Below are positions 16,911 to 25,358 of a DNA stretch of 37,981 nucleotides, piece by piece. Both the position numbers and the translations under genes were made by a program. Position 1 is the first letter of the stretch; each line of letters opens with the position of its first letter. The stretch is from NCBI GenBank assembly GCA_023474025.1, contig JAMCYH010000283.1:1-37981 (forward strand). The letters run 5' to 3'. The stretch is from Deltaproteobacteria bacterium (lineage in GTDB: Bacteria; Desulfobacterota; Desulfomonilia; Desulfomonilales; Desulfomonilaceae). The notes beneath the pieces were generated by a model. That model had not been told where the DNA came from. It saw nothing but the letters and a program-made list of their open reading frames with translations, and ran no database searches.

Positions 16911-17636
16911 ATGAGGGTTCAACTCTTCGCAACTTGTCTTGTAGATACATTCTTTCCTGAAACAGGAGAAGCCGTCTTAAAGATTCTCGATCATTATGGC
17001 GTAAATATCGTTTACCCCAGAGAGCAGACCTGTTGTGGGAAACCCCCCAACAGCGCAGGATACAGGAAGGAAGCCAGGCAAGCTGCGAAGCATTTTATTT
17101 CAGTTTTTGACGGAACCGACCCGATAGTAATCCCTTCGGGATCGTGCGCATCGATGGTAAAGAACCATTACCCTGATCTGTTTAAGGATGACCCTAAAAT
17201 GTTTAGAAAAGCTGAGGCGTTAGCCCGGCGGACTTTTGAGCTTTCCCAGTTCCTTGTAAACGTCCTGAAGGTCCATGAGACAGGATTTCCAAATGGTCAT
17301 GGCAAAATAACCTATCATGCGTCTTGTCAGCTCACTAGAGAACTCGGTGCCAGGACTGAACCATTAGAGTTATTGAAATCCATCAAAGGAGCTGAATTCG
17401 TTCCGATGAACAACGCGGATCGCTGTTGTGGATTTGGTGGCGTTTTTATGGGAAAAATGCCGGAAATCTCAATGGCTCTAGCAGATGATAAGGTCGACTC
17501 CATAATTGAAACCAACGCTGACATCGTTACAGGATGCGACCATGGTTGCCTCATGAACATAACAGACGCCGCCAAACGACGTAATGTGGATTTTCAAATA
17601 AAACATATTGCAACAGTGTTAGCGGAGGCGCTATGA
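16911..17636 (+). CDS. lutA: Lactate utilization protein A (CCG-domain Fe-S protein)
   Basis: 241 aa, matching LutA length. It contains two CCG domains: LFATCLVDTFFPETG with EQTCCGKPPNSAGY in the first half, and YHASCQLTRELG with DRCCGFGGVF and a final CDHGCLMN in the second. LutABC forms an iron-sulfur L-lactate oxidase complex in Bacillus and relatives. AGGTAAG precedes the ATG. Its end overlaps the start of the LutB gene by 4 bp (ATGA), showing translational coupling. Confidence 0.95.
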   Translation: MRVQLFATCLVDTFFPETGEAVLKILDHYGVNIVYPREQTCCGKPPNSAGYRKEARQAAKHFISVFDGTDPIVIPSGSCASMVKNHYPDLFKDDPKMFRKAEALARRTFELSQFLVNVLKVHETGFPNGHGKITYHASCQLTRELGARTEPLELLKSIKGAEFVPMNNADRCCGFGGVFMGKMPEISMALADDKVDSIIETNADIVTGCDHGCLMNITDAAKRRNVDFQIKHIATVLAEAL

Positions 17637-18997
17637 AGAAACCTGGAGGCCAATCTATAAACTTCCGGGATAACGCTCGTCAGGCTCTGCAGAATCCCAC
17701 ATTGAGACGAGCTATGCGTCACGCTACGGAGACTTTCAGAAACAAAAGGAATGACGCTATTGACGGAATACCTTTTGAGGAATGGCGTGAGCAGGCTTCT
17801 GAACTTCGAAAGAGCATAATTGGCAACATCAATGGATATGTTGACGAATTTGCCGTAAACGCGACCAAGCGGGGAGCCATCGTTCACAGAGCCAAGACTG
17901 CTGCGGATGCCAGAGATTTAATTACCGCGATACTTAAGGATAACGGCGCAAAAAGCATTGTAAAATCCAAATCCATGGTAACGGAAGAAATTCACCTTAA
18001 TAAGTGTCTCGCTGACCTTGGTTTTAGAGTTATAGAAACTGACCTGGGTGAATACATAATCCAGATCGCGGGAGAAACCCCTTCACACATAATTGTCCCG
18101 GCGATACACAGAAGTAAGGAACAAATTGGTCAACTTTTCTGCGAAAAACTGGGTTGTGACTTTAGTGATGATCCCGCTGTTTTGACCGACACTGCCCGAA
18201 AACTTTTGAGACAGGAATTCCTTTCCGCAGACGCGGCCATTTCAGGGGCCAATTGTTATATAGCTAACACTGGAAGCATTGTGCTTTTCACCAACGAAGG
18301 AAATGGCAGGATGGTGACAACCCTGCCACCTCTCCATATAGTGGTTACATCTATTGAAAAAGCCCTGCCCTCAATCGATGATTTACCCTTATTGATGAGA
18401 CTTTTACCGCGTTCAGCTACAGGGCAGGTTCTGACCAGTTATTTATCCATCATTTCAGGTCAGAGAATGGCATATTCAACCATGGATACCAAGCGGCTGC
18501 ACATAGTTTTACTTGACAACGGGAGATCTGAAATAGCGAGAGGCCCATACTGGGAGATGCTCAAATGTATCAAGTGTGGAGCGTGTATGAACGTATGCCC
18601 TGTTTACGGTATGATTGGAGGGCATGCTTATGCTTCCACCTATCCTGGTCCCATGGGCGTGATTTTAAGTACTCTGTTGAACGGACTCGAAAACGCTCAT
18701 CCATTACTTGATGCGACAACTCTTTGTGGGGCATGCGCTGAAGCCTGCCCTGTTAAAGTGCCATTGTTGAAACTTCTTTACGAATTACGAGAAATGAGAG
18801 TGGCTAAAGGTTACAACAACACACTCGAAGGTGTCAGCATGAGAGGATTTGGAATTGCTGCAAAGAACGCTCACATTTTTCGGACAGGTCAGGCGTCTGC
18901 CGGAGCACTGTGGCCGTTGGCCGGTATACTTTCGCCCGTAACCGTGAATCGTCTGCCCAAACCTGTCAAGAGAACATTTAGACGGAGGTTTTCGTGA
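17633..18997 (+). CDS. lutB: Lactate utilization protein B (LUD domain plus two 4Fe-4S motifs)
   Basis: 454 aa. An N-terminal LUD (DUF162) domain (about residues 60-295) includes ANTGSIVLFTNEGNGRM and the characteristic PPLHIVV. The C-terminal ferredoxin region has Cys312, 315, 318, 322 (CIKCGACMNVCP, followed by GHAYASTYPGPMG) and Cys365, 368, 372 (CGACAEACPVKVP). This is the standard LutB layout. It overlaps lutA by 4 bp and lutC by 4 bp, so the three subunits should be made in fixed ratio. Confidence 0.96.
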   Translation: MKKPGGQSINFRDNARQALQNPTLRRAMRHATETFRNKRNDAIDGIPFEEWREQASELRKSIIGNINGYVDEFAVNATKRGAIVHRAKTAADARDLITAILKDNGAKSIVKSKSMVTEEIHLNKCLADLGFRVIETDLGEYIIQIAGETPSHIIVPAIHRSKEQIGQLFCEKLGCDFSDDPAVLTDTARKLLRQEFLSADAAISGANCYIANTGSIVLFTNEGNGRMVTTLPPLHIVVTSIEKALPSIDDLPLLMRLLPRSATGQVLTSYLSIISGQRMAYSTMDTKRLHIVLLDNGRSEIARGPYWEMLKCIKCGACMNVCPVYGMIGGHAYASTYPGPMGVILSTLLNGLENAHPLLDATTLCGACAEACPVKVPLLKLLYELREMRVAKGYNNTLEGVSMRGFGIAAKNAHIFRTGQASAGALWPLAGILSPVTVNRLPKPVKRTFRRRFS

Positions 18998-19491
18998 GAA
19001 ACGAAGAATTGATTCGCATTTTTATGGAGAATGCTTCCAAAGTCGCGGCCAAGCCTATTCGGGTTGAAGGATCAAACAAATTAAATGACATTTTGGATGA
19101 GATTTTGGCGAATGAAACGTCGGTATATTGTCCTGCAAAGACGGAACTTGAGAAATCCGTTATTATAGATGTTGAGCGTCGAGTCGAAGCTTTAGAGAAT
19201 GCGACATCTTCTGTTGAAGAAGTTGTCGCGGGGATAGCGGAAACTGGCAGCATTGTAGTTTCAAGCGCAAACGGTCGAGCGCTTCAGACCAGTCTTTTGC
19301 CGACGTATCATGTGGCGCTTTTGTCAGCTGACAACATTTTTGCATCCCTTGATGAGTTTTTCAAAATTATGGGAAATGACCTGCCCACCAATGTCACTTT
19401 CATAACGGGTCCGAGCAGAACTGCAGATATTGAATTAACATTGACTATTGGTGTCCATGGGCCAGAGAAGGTTTCAATTCTTGTAATTTAG
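18994..19491 (+). CDS. lutC: Lactate utilization protein C (LUD domain)
   Basis: 165 aa with a GTG start that overlaps the lutB stop (GTGA). This single LUD/DUF162 domain protein shows AGIAETGSIVVSS and the LPTYHVALL block; it is slightly short for the family (about 190-240 aa in other bacteria), mainly at the N-terminus. It completes the LutABC set. The downstream sequence has an A/T-rich CAATT-TTTT-AATTG element (about 19494-19507) that could be a weak terminator, and a new gene group begins at 19656. Confidence 0.92.
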   Translation: MRNEELIRIFMENASKVAAKPIRVEGSNKLNDILDEILANETSVYCPAKTELEKSVIIDVERRVEALENATSSVEEVVAGIAETGSIVVSSANGRALQTSLLPTYHVALLSADNIFASLDEFFKIMGNDLPTNVTFITGPSRTADIELTLTIGVHGPEKVSILVI

Positions 19492-19655
19492 TCCAATTTT
19501 TTAATTGATTATTTTTAGTTATTCTAATAGAAGAGTCCAAGATATAAATTGACTGTTAAGGAATACATGGCTCTGTCCATATTTTGCAGTTTCAAAAACA
19601 ACAATTACATCTTCTACCCGGGCTCAACCTTTTAAGAATAGGGAATTTTTCAACC

Positions 19656-20420
19656 ATGCGGGGGGTATCAATAGTTGTGCCTGCTTACAATAGTGCGAAG
19701 ACGCTGGATATATTGGCTCAACGAATATTCGAAACCATGAATGACATGGGATATCAATATGAGTTGATCCTGGTCAACGATGGAAGCGTTGATCAGACAT
19801 GGAAAGTTATTCGCGAGCTTGCTTCTGAGAATGACGCGATTCTGGGCATAAACCTTTCGAGAAATTTTGGTCAACACAATGCTTTGCTTTGTGGCGTACA
19901 GTTCGCAAGATTTCCAGAATGTGTAACCTTGGACGATGATTTACAACACCCTCCTGAAGAAATTCCGAAGCTTCTTGCCAGGCTTGCTGAAGGATTCGAC
20001 GTAGTTTACGGTGTGCCAAACGTATCCAGACACGGGTTGACCCGGAACATCAGCTCTAATGTTGTTAGATTGATCGGAGCCGTTTTTTTCAGGATCGAAA
20101 GAGCCCATATCCTTTCCTCGTTCAGAGCTTTTCGAACAAATTTGTTTAGCAGCTTTGAATTTTCACAAGGTAGACTGATCTCTATTGACGCAATATTGGA
20201 CAGGAATTCTTGCAACTTTGGTCACGTGAGAGTTCGTCACGACAGACGATGTATAGAAAAATCCAATTATAGCATCCCAAAACTTCTCAAACTTTCAATA
20301 ACCATGTTGATTGGTTTTAGGTTTAAGAAATCTCGATATGGGCCAGAAAAAGTTTCATATAGGATTCAGGATACTACAGGAACGCTAAAAACAGGGTTAA
20401 AAAATGGGGGGACAACATGA
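19656..20420 (+). CDS. GT2 glycosyltransferase, ArnC/GtrB/DPM1-like, lacking C-terminal membrane helices
   Basis: 254 aa from ATG 19656 (MRGVSIVVPAYN); the longer TTG frame from 19584 adds an unlikely leader. The GT-A fold shows VPAYNSAKTL, the nucleotide-sugar Asp in LVNDGSVDQTW, the SRNFGQHNALLCG block and the metal-binding LDDDLQHPPEEIP that is very characteristic of polyprenyl-phosphate sugar transferases. These usually end in two membrane helices; here only a short ITMLIGF segment remains and the tail is basic. Its stop overlaps the start of the acetyltransferase gene (ATGA). Inference: it loads a sugar, perhaps the 4-amino-deoxy sugar made by the next two genes, onto a lipid carrier. 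Confidence 0.87.
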   Translation: MRGVSIVVPAYNSAKTLDILAQRIFETMNDMGYQYELILVNDGSVDQTWKVIRELASENDAILGINLSRNFGQHNALLCGVQFARFPECVTLDDDLQHPPEEIPKLLARLAEGFDVVYGVPNVSRHGLTRNISSNVVRLIGAVFFRIERAHILSSFRAFRTNLFSSFEFSQGRLISIDAILDRNSCNFGHVRVRHDRRCIEKSNYSIPKLLKLSITMLIGFRFKKSRYGPEKVSYRIQDTTGTLKTGLKNGGTT

Positions 20421-21286
20421 AATCTGGGTCAACCTCGAAGAAACCGGGCATAACAGCCCTGTTGTCTCCGGAGGAATCGAATCGTTTTAATAAACGAGTA
20501 GTACGTTTTATCGTCACTGAAGCGACTATTGGCCGACTTAAAAAACAAATTGAGTTAAACTATCCGGACCTGGCGATTATCAGAATTCAGTCCCACAATG
20601 TTCATCTGGTTAATGAACTTTATTCGTCATTTCCCGAGGTGTTTTTCGGTGATTGTATCGTCGAGTACAGAATCGATCTGGAAAAAATATTTGATACCGA
20701 AAAATATTTTTCAACAGATTTGGACATATTCATAGGTGAGGAAAACCACTTCGGTGAATTGGATCAACTGGTCAGTGAGGCATTTTCCAATTACGAAAAC
20801 CACTACAGCCACAATCCTGTCCTTAAAGAATTTGATCTGATTCCAGTTTATCAGGAATGGGTAAGGTCAAGTGTCACATCCGAAGATAAAATCTGTCTTT
20901 TGTTTTTCTCCAACGAAGTTTTGTGCGGGTTCTTCACCGCCGAAAGATCCGGGAGTATTTTCAGGGGCCTACTGGCAGGAGTAGCTCCCCAACATCAAAG
21001 ATCAGGAGTATTCAGGCAAATAATTCGATCAGTTAAATCGATTTTCAGAGAGAATGGAGCCACTGAAATAGTTACCAATGTCCTTCTTGAAAATCTACCA
21101 GTTCATAAGGTCTTGCAAAATGAAGGTTTCTTGATTAGCAATTCCTTTTTCACCATTCATTTGAACTTGCGCACATCTCACAGCCGGCCTCCATCACGTA
21201 GGTGGGCAAAAACGTTTAAAGCTTTGACCCCGTCGCCAACACGGCGTCGTTCACGTTTGGCTGAAACAACGGAAAACATCTACTAA
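20417..21286 (+). CDS. GNAT acetyltransferase, WecD-like (putative amino-sugar N-acetyltransferase)
   Basis: 289 aa, overlapping the previous gene by 4 bp. The GNAT core is in the C-terminal half: LLAGVAPQHQRSGVFRQII (about residues 190-208) is the acetyl-CoA binding segment, followed by IVTNVLLENLPVHKVLQNEGF. The first 130 residues are less conserved and the last 35 are unusually Arg/Ser/Pro-rich. WecD acetylates dTDP-4-amino-4,6-dideoxygalactose. The next gene encodes a strongly WecE-like transaminase that makes exactly that substrate, so context supports the assignment; the sequence match to WecD itself is moderate. Confidence 0.75.
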   Translation: MKSGSTSKKPGITALLSPEESNRFNKRVVRFIVTEATIGRLKKQIELNYPDLAIIRIQSHNVHLVNELYSSFPEVFFGDCIVEYRIDLEKIFDTEKYFSTDLDIFIGEENHFGELDQLVSEAFSNYENHYSHNPVLKEFDLIPVYQEWVRSSVTSEDKICLLFFSNEVLCGFFTAERSGSIFRGLLAGVAPQHQRSGVFRQIIRSVKSIFRENGATEIVTNVLLENLPVHKVLQNEGFLISNSFFTIHLNLRTSHSRPPSRRWAKTFKALTPSPTRRRSRLAETTENIY

Positions 21287-21310
21287 GTTTACCTTAAAAG
21301 TGGGGGGAGA

Positions 21311-22477
21311 ATGATTTACTGTTCTGGGCCTAAGGTCCCCTTTAACAAACCTTTCATAGCGGGAAATGAGTTAAGCTACATTTGGCAGGCGGTCATAAAA
21401 AATGGCCAAACGTCAGGTGGTGGGGTTTTTACTCAAAAGTGCCAGTCATGGTTGGTAAAAACCTTAGAATCGGACGCGGCATTTCTAACACATTCATGCA
21501 CAGCGGCCTTGGAAATGTCCGCAATTTTGTGCGATTTACATCCTGGGGATGAAGTAATCATGCCGTCTTTCACCTTTGTCTCAACGGCAAACGCTTTCGC
21601 CCTTCGTGGAGCGACACCTGTTTTTGTTGACATACGCGCTGACACGTTGAACATTAATGAATCTCTCATCCAAGCCGCCATCACGTCAAAAACCAGGGCC
21701 ATTGTTCCGGTCCATTACGGAGGCGTTGCCTGCGCAATGGATGAAATACTGCAAATTGCGCTTGATTATGGGCTATTTGTGATCGAAGACGCAGCGCAGG
21801 CTCTTCTATCAACTTACAAAGGCAAGTACTTGGGAACGCTCGGTCACATCGGTTGCCTAAGCTTCCATGAGACCAAAAATGTTATTAGTGGAGAAGGAGG
21901 GGCCATCCTGTTAAACAAAACTCTTGAAGAAGATCTTGCCTCAAGAGCTCAAATAGTATGGCAAAAAGGGACAAATCGAACAGCCTTTTTTCAGGGCGCT
22001 ACTGATAAATACACATGGTTACAACTTGGTTCATCCTTTTTACCAAGCGAAATTGCGGCGGCATTTTTGCTTGCCCAGTTTGAGTTTGCGCACGAAATTA
22101 TGGAAAAGCGCAGGCGTCTGGTCGACTTGTATAGTAGGATGTTAAAGCCCCTGGAAGATTTTGGGTTCATCCGATTGCCTAAAAATTTGGGAAAAGGATT
22201 GAATTCAAACGGCCATCTTTTTTATGTTTTGACATCTGGCTTAAATGAACGCTCCAGACTGATCGATTTTCTGGCTCGACGGGGAATAGTTGCTGTTTTT
22301 CATTACGTGCCTTTACACTCATCACCAGCGGGTAGGAAATATGGTCGTACCTCTGGCTTTTTAGCTGTAACTGATGACATAAGCGCAAGATTACTTCGTC
22401 TTCCATTATATTATGAAATGGAACCGGAAGACGTAGAGTTAGTCGCACAGGCTATTAAGAAGTTTTATCGGAACTGA
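21311..22477 (+). CDS. wecE: dTDP-4-amino-4,6-dideoxygalactose transaminase, WecE/RffA-like
   Basis: 388 aa (E. coli WecE is 376). Start ATG 21311 follows GGGGGGAGA. A DegT/DnrJ/EryC1 aminotransferase with blocks nearly identical to enterobacterial WecE: GDEVIMPSFTFVSTANAF, RAIVPVHYGGVACAMD, the PLP-anchoring IEDAAQ (Asp160/Gln163) and Lys189 in SFHETKN. Near the end it shows VFHYVPLHSSPAG and the final RLLRLPLYY. The family transfers an amino group from glutamate to dTDP-4-keto-6-deoxyglucose. No rmlA/rmlB homologue is in the window, so the precursor must come from elsewhere. It forms a module with the preceding acetyltransferase and glycosyltransferase. Confidence 0.92.
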   Translation: MIYCSGPKVPFNKPFIAGNELSYIWQAVIKNGQTSGGGVFTQKCQSWLVKTLESDAAFLTHSCTAALEMSAILCDLHPGDEVIMPSFTFVSTANAFALRGATPVFVDIRADTLNINESLIQAAITSKTRAIVPVHYGGVACAMDEILQIALDYGLFVIEDAAQALLSTYKGKYLGTLGHIGCLSFHETKNVISGEGGAILLNKTLEEDLASRAQIVWQKGTNRTAFFQGATDKYTWLQLGSSFLPSEIAAAFLLAQFEFAHEIMEKRRRLVDLYSRMLKPLEDFGFIRLPKNLGKGLNSNGHLFYVLTSGLNERSRLIDFLARRGIVAVFHYVPLHSSPAGRKYGRTSGFLAVTDDISARLLRLPLYYEMEPEDVELVAQAIKKFYRN

Positions 22478-22562
22478 GTATGATTTTTTTGTATATTGCA
22501 CATGAAATTCCGAGGTTCAATCTGGTTCTGAAAACATGCGCTTTCACGGACTGTGAGGCTTC

Positions 22563-23897
22563 ATGAAACAATTGATTGAAATACCTTGGGGCAATGGTTC
22601 CATTCCGATTAGTCTGCCCGAAAAATGGACAATACTTGGTGAGCTAAAACCTAAGGGACTCGTTAATCGCGAAACAAATCCTTTGACCGCATGCACACAA
22701 GCGCTTACCAGGCCTATCGGCGCCGAAAGACTCGCATACAGGAAGTTGGCAGGGAAGAAAACTCTGGTTGTGGTCGATGACCATTCCAGACCAACCCCGG
22801 TGGCTGAGTTTTTGCCCGCAATTTTGGCCGAATTATCGTTTGCTGGGGCATCGAATAGCGACGTAGAGTTCCTGGTAGCTACCGGCGTTCATCGCCCGAG
22901 CAGGCCAGATGAAGTTGTGGAAAAGCTTGGGATGGCTGTCATTTCCAATTACTCCTGGAGCTGTCATGATGGTTATGATTTGGCCAACCTTGTGGACCTT
23001 GGCCATACGTCAAGGGGTACTAAGGTCCTCTTAAATAGGAAGTTGCTTGAAGCGGACCTGATTGTTTGCGTTGGAGCCATAGAGCCTCATTTGCTACTCG
23101 GCTTCGGTGGTGGCCTAAAAATGATCATTCCCGGCTGTGCTTGGGCCGGGACAATCGGCATGAACCATATGCAGGGGGTTGACCCTGAACACTTTAACTA
23201 CGTAGGTTCCAGTGGCGAGCATTCGCCTATGCGGCAGGACCTGGAAGAGGGAGCGCTACTCCTCCACCGTGAAATTTTCATTGTGAATCCCATAATGAAT
23301 GAGCGAGCTCAGCCAGTTGAATTTTTCTGTGGTGACCCCATCGCGGCTCACAGGGCAGGAGAACGCTTGGTCGGGAATGCTTTTCGGCTTGAAGTCCACG
23401 AACAGGCGGATGTTGTAATAACCAATTCATCCCCTATGGACGCAGACCTGCGCCAGTCGGTCAAATGTATTGGAAATACTTTGTACGCGTCGAAACCTGG
23501 AGGCATAATGATGGGGTTAGCTCGATCAATAAACGGTCTCGGGGAAATGCCTTTACCAAAGAAGACCCTACCCTATCCCGTTATGCGGATAATTCTGAAA
23601 ATGATCGGAAAAAACAGGATCCTCCCGTTGGTGAAGAAAGTAAAAAAGGATGAGCCCGTCGAGGAATTATTCATAGGGCACTTTGGACTTCAGATGCTTA
23701 GGCGGAATCATATCTGTATTTTTAGTGATAGCCAATTGCTACCAGCGGACATTGGGAAAAAGATGGGAATAGTCCGCAGCTTTTCTGATGTCCAGGCGAT
23801 GACGGATTGGGCTGCTTCCAAAGCGCCCCGTTCAGCTTCGGTTTGGGTCTTCCCTTATGGAGGAGCGACCTATGCGACTTTTAATAAATTGAAGTAG
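22563..23897 (+). CDS. larA: Nickel-pincer lactate racemase family protein (LarA, DUF2088)
   Basis: 444 aa (LarA of Lactobacillus is about 424). GAGG precedes ATG 22563. The active-site residues known from L. plantarum LarA are all visible at a constant offset of two: His110 (ATGVHRP), His176 (IEPHLLLG), Lys186 (GGGLKMIIPG, the residue linked to the nickel-pincer cofactor) and His202 (NHM). DDHSRPTP at 72-79 is also typical. LarA interconverts D- and L-lactate; some family members act on other 2-hydroxyacids. The cofactor-maturation genes larB, larC and larE are not in the window. Lying 3 kb from a lactate oxidation operon supports lactate as substrate, but the intervening genes are for sugar biosynthesis. 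Confidence 0.9.
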   Translation: MKQLIEIPWGNGSIPISLPEKWTILGELKPKGLVNRETNPLTACTQALTRPIGAERLAYRKLAGKKTLVVVDDHSRPTPVAEFLPAILAELSFAGASNSDVEFLVATGVHRPSRPDEVVEKLGMAVISNYSWSCHDGYDLANLVDLGHTSRGTKVLLNRKLLEADLIVCVGAIEPHLLLGFGGGLKMIIPGCAWAGTIGMNHMQGVDPEHFNYVGSSGEHSPMRQDLEEGALLLHREIFIVNPIMNERAQPVEFFCGDPIAAHRAGERLVGNAFRLEVHEQADVVITNSSPMDADLRQSVKCIGNTLYASKPGGIMMGLARSINGLGEMPLPKKTLPYPVMRIILKMIGKNRILPLVKKVKKDEPVEELFIGHFGLQMLRRNHICIFSDSQLLPADIGKKMGIVRSFSDVQAMTDWAASKAPRSASVWVFPYGGATYATFNKLK

Positions 23898-24211
23898 CAA
23901 TTTACGAAGAGGCATGAACTAACTTTGAAAAATTTCGTGGATCCAGTTTTCTTAATACATTATAATGAATTCTCTTGCGTTAAAAATTATTAGACAGCGG
24001 TTTCTTACTATATTTTCCGAATTGAGATAGACAGGGATCCTTTGAACGAATTCTCAGGTGATCCGCAATCTGCCTGGCAAAAGAAACAATGGTCTGAATA
24101 GCTATTCCAGTTTGATTATTGTGATGTTTATTGGTTGTCAATTATTGTTAACTGAGTTTATCTCATTACATTAACCTACTTCTAGATTCCGTATTTGAGT
24201 TTCCAATATAA
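23898..24211. other. Intergenic, A/T-rich, no gene seen
   Basis: No coding frame, hairpin terminator or RNA gene was recognised. The sequence is more A/T-rich than its neighbours, particularly 24110-24210 just before the next gene, where a promoter is likely. A TTGTCA element near 24136 lacks a convincing -10 at the right distance. Confidence 0.5.
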
Positions 24212-25138
24212 ATGTGCGCTATAGATTGCCCTAATTCTAACAGCCACACCTTTCAGGAAAAACATCTAACTAACTTTTTCCGTGAGATAAATTGCAGTGT
24301 AGTTCAATTGGAGAGTGGTCTCTGGCATTCAAATGGCGCCAGAATTTTTCAACCAGTGATTATGAGAGGTCCTATAGAGGTATCAAGTGATGAAAAGAAG
24401 CGACTATGGGATAGTGGTAGCCTCTTTTTGAGATACCCTGTTTCCCGGAATAATTGTGGCATACCGAGTTATATTCACTTAGTCGATGACAAGAATTATG
24501 ACCTAGATTCCTTATGTGGAAATCAGCGAAAGGAAACCAGAAGATCTCTTAGGCACTGTAACGTCGAAAGAGTTGAAATTAGTTATTTGATCAAAAATGG
24601 TTTGGCCCTGGTGACTGATACATATGCGAGACAAGAAAGACACATTAATGAGTGGGGACTGAATTGGTGGAAGAAAAACTTTGAGGTATCAGCCAGGAAT
24701 CCACTTTTTGAAGCTTGGGGCGCTTTTGTTGGAAAAAGGCTTGCAGCTTTTCGAATAGATTTTACTTACCGTGGCGGTTTCTATGGCGACGTCCTTTTTA
24801 ATCGCCAAGATCTGCTTAAATATCAGGCCATGAATGCCTTAATGTTCGTCTCAACTCGCGAAGTTATTAAAAGACCAGAAATAGAGTATGTTTCTTATGG
24901 AATCCGCGCAACTTTTGGTGACGCCCCTTCTCTGAACCGGTTTAAAGAATCAATGGGGTATAGAAAAATTGATTTAATGGAAAAGATTGAAGCCGCTCCG
25001 ATTTTAAAGCCTTTTTTAAAAGTTGACGGTATCTGTTGGTTCGGAAAATTTATTTTGAGCAGATATTCTGAAGAATCCGACAAAGCAAAACGACTTCTGG
25101 CCATCTTGGACGCAATCAGTCTCAGCAACCGAAGATGA
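24212..25138 (+). CDS. FemAB/GNAT-like putative acyltransferase, paralogue 1 (308 aa)
   Basis: Not a named family to me. The protein resembles the GNAT/FemAB-type acyltransferase fold: a block DDKNYDLDSL followed by QRKETRRSLRHC, then NPLFEAWGAFVGKRLAAFRID (given in part), DLLKYQAMNALMFVSTREVI, and a final VSYGIRATFGDAPSLNRFKESMGYRK, which is the usual 'FK.S.G' end of such domains. It shares all these blocks, and exactly the same length, with the protein at 31101-32027. FemAB-like enzymes move aminoacyl or acyl groups onto peptidoglycan or surface polymers. Neighbours (AMP ligase, glycosyltransferases, exporter) suggest modification of a surface glycan. Confidence 0.7.
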   Translation: MCAIDCPNSNSHTFQEKHLTNFFREINCSVVQLESGLWHSNGARIFQPVIMRGPIEVSSDEKKRLWDSGSLFLRYPVSRNNCGIPSYIHLVDDKNYDLDSLCGNQRKETRRSLRHCNVERVEISYLIKNGLALVTDTYARQERHINEWGLNWWKKNFEVSARNPLFEAWGAFVGKRLAAFRIDFTYRGGFYGDVLFNRQDLLKYQAMNALMFVSTREVIKRPEIEYVSYGIRATFGDAPSLNRFKESMGYRKIDLMEKIEAAPILKPFLKVDGICWFGKFILSRYSEESDKAKRLLAILDAISLSNRR

Positions 25139-25358
25139 TTTACGAGGTCATTCTGAGGCTGGCATTTACGAGTATGACAAATTCATTGACTTTTTTAAGC
25201 CTGGTAGTCGAAATATTCTTTCGGGGATATAAATAACCAGAACTTTTCCGGCAGAACTGGACTCGAAGGTATAGTTGCTATGTTAAACCTTTGGCGAGAC
25301 TTGTCATGCCTTGGAATAAACGTCTTGGTCATCACCGACAGATCCGGGAAATTAGTCT

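Noticed and set aside
19494-19507. CAATT-TTTT-AATTG as terminator after lutC
   Set aside because: Only five A/T-rich base pairs, too weak to call as a terminator feature.
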